Shown here piece after piece: positions 62,833 to 64,000 of a DNA stretch of 64,000 bases. The notes under the pieces are model-generated. The model did not search any database. It saw only the letters and a program-made list of their open reading frames with translations, and was not told the DNA's origin. Made by a program: the position numbers and the translations under genes. The DNA comes from Linum tenue (lineage: Eukaryota > Streptophyta > Magnoliopsida > Malpighiales > Linaceae): positions 4,960,001 through 5,024,000 of the forward strand of contig CAMGYJ010000003.1 of the NCBI GenBank assembly GCA_946122785.1, in the 5' to 3' direction. Every line of letters begins with the position of its first letter. Within the stretch, counting starts at the first letter, position 1.

Positions 62833-64000
62833 TATATATGTATAATAAATATCAAATATGTTAAAAAATTACGATAATTTAAATAGAATACATATGTATG
62901 TGTATAATCAGGTAATTGAAATTTAGTAGTTAATTACTTTCAAAATTTATGTAACTTCTTCACAAAAGGTAGGTTTAACCTCGCATAAAAAGTTGGGTTT
63001 ACCTATTTTGACAGTTGTTTCTGATTTAGATTGATTCAATTTATTATCTATATATTTTCATTACATATATTAATTTTGTACATATTTTGTAAAATCATAC
63101 CGTAGTTGACATCAAAAAGAGCTTTTTCCGGTCAAATCATAAAAATTGTTACTAAACAAGGTTTTTGTTTTCAGGTTTAATTTTCAAAAGCCTCTAGAAT
63201 TCTCAGCTAAACATATTGTTTTTTCTTCACAAAATGGTAGTTTCCTTTGTTGAGGTTTTGTTTACTGTTATCCTCACAAAACAAAAAGCATAATGGTTAA
63301 TAAACGACTTGCTTTCCGTGTTACTATGCTTCCTTATCCTCATTGACCCATAAATTAATTCCTTTCGTTTTTCCCTTTCCTTATGCCGAATTTGAGTCTG
63401 TGAGTGACATTTTCCCCTTCTTTCTAATCTGCTGGAGTCTCTGTTGGTCGAATTCTCTTTCCTAACTCCTAGATGCATTCAACCTTTTTAGGTGAGATTA
63501 AGCAATTGCAATAGCATTTGTATTTTATTTTTAGCTATATAAGCTAACTATATCATAGTTCCAATTCAATTTTGGGGGTTAGGTGTGTAACAATTAAATT
63601 TGGAGATGAAGCTTTGAAATTGGGAGGAGTCTGGCTCCTTGACCTATTGTGGGAAGGATTACAACAATTTTGTTGAATATGTTATCAAACTTTTCTTTTG
63701 GTGCGAGATTTAAAAAAATATGTCTCTTTCAGTCATCGTGGAATCATAAGATTTTCATGATATTTAGCTTTCAGGTTATTGAAGTACTTGACTTATGCCC
63801 ATAATATTATGTGCTTATGAAGTGAATTTGGAACTTACCAAGCAAAATATAAGATTTGGAACTAGCAATTTGGTCCTTCATTTGTGATTATCACTGTGCA
63901 ATGTGCCCTATCAAATCATACAATATCATATCTATAACCTATGTCGTGATCAACAAATATGATAATTGATTTCTTTGTGAACATATATATTGCTAATTAA
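62833..64000. other. AT-rich intergenic stretch to the window end
   Basis: Only short frames without family motifs; no element ends paired inside the window. Confidence 0.5.

Overview
The window is plant nuclear DNA, almost certainly from a eudicot. Evidence: spliced genes of plant-specific families (a PINOID-type AGC kinase, an early-nodulin-93 protein, a hevein/barwin PR-4-like protein), a DYW-class PPR pseudogene, nuclear tRNA-Lys genes, and LTR elements primed by initiator tRNA-Met (TGGTATCAGAGC). I cannot name the species. Most of the 64 kb is transposable-element sequence.

Layout. 1-2349: 3' part of a Ty1/copia element entering from the left. 3281-4094: a reverse-strand tandem array of a miniature LTR element (TRIM; four 98-bp LTRs and three internal domains). 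4095-4750: the 3' end of another copia element. 4934-14799: a 9.86-kb tandem array of a non-autonomous LTR element, with nine 359-bp LTRs (the first truncated) and four 1.69-kb internal domains, each carrying an intact 532-codon ORF of unknown function. 15.8-17.2 kb: two tRNA-Lys(UUU) copies in a duplicated setting. 18566-19041: a chimeric TRIM. 20659-21099 and 27494-29576: 5'-truncated LINEs with clear target-site duplications. 23043-23981: a Harbinger-like MITE. 24972-26602: the PINOID-like kinase gene. 31761-32449: a hAT-type element. 33991-35218: a tandem duplication whose second copy holds a SINE. 40552-41771: the ENOD93-like gene. 41928-43977, minus strand: a decayed OTP82-like PPR-DYW gene. 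50267-51388: a near-perfect hairpin MULE. 52006-57114: a complete copia element with identical LTRs and one uninterrupted polyprotein. 57220-58035, minus strand: the PR-4-like gene. 61388-62821: a MULE with about 180-bp terminal inverted repeats around GC-rich cargo (Pack-MULE candidate).

The most notable structure is the 4.9-14.8 kb array. One perfect 5-bp duplication (GGAGA) flanks the whole array, so it behaves as one insertion. At three places two full LTRs meet head to tail through the four bases TTAA. Those bases are exactly the two nucleotides between LTR and primer-binding site (TT) plus the two between polypurine tract and LTR (AA). This is the junction expected from joining the ends of unprocessed linear cDNA, as in two-LTR circles. 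The outer ends lack these extra bases, as expected after integrase processing. The simplest reading is integration of a pre-formed cDNA concatemer, possibly followed by unequal exchange. The four ORFs differ only at three synonymous sites.

The host genes look unrelated to one another. The kinase would act in auxin-transport polarity, the ENOD93-like protein is a small membrane protein, and the PR-4-like protein is a secreted candidate chitin-binding defence protein. No operon-like cooperation is expected.
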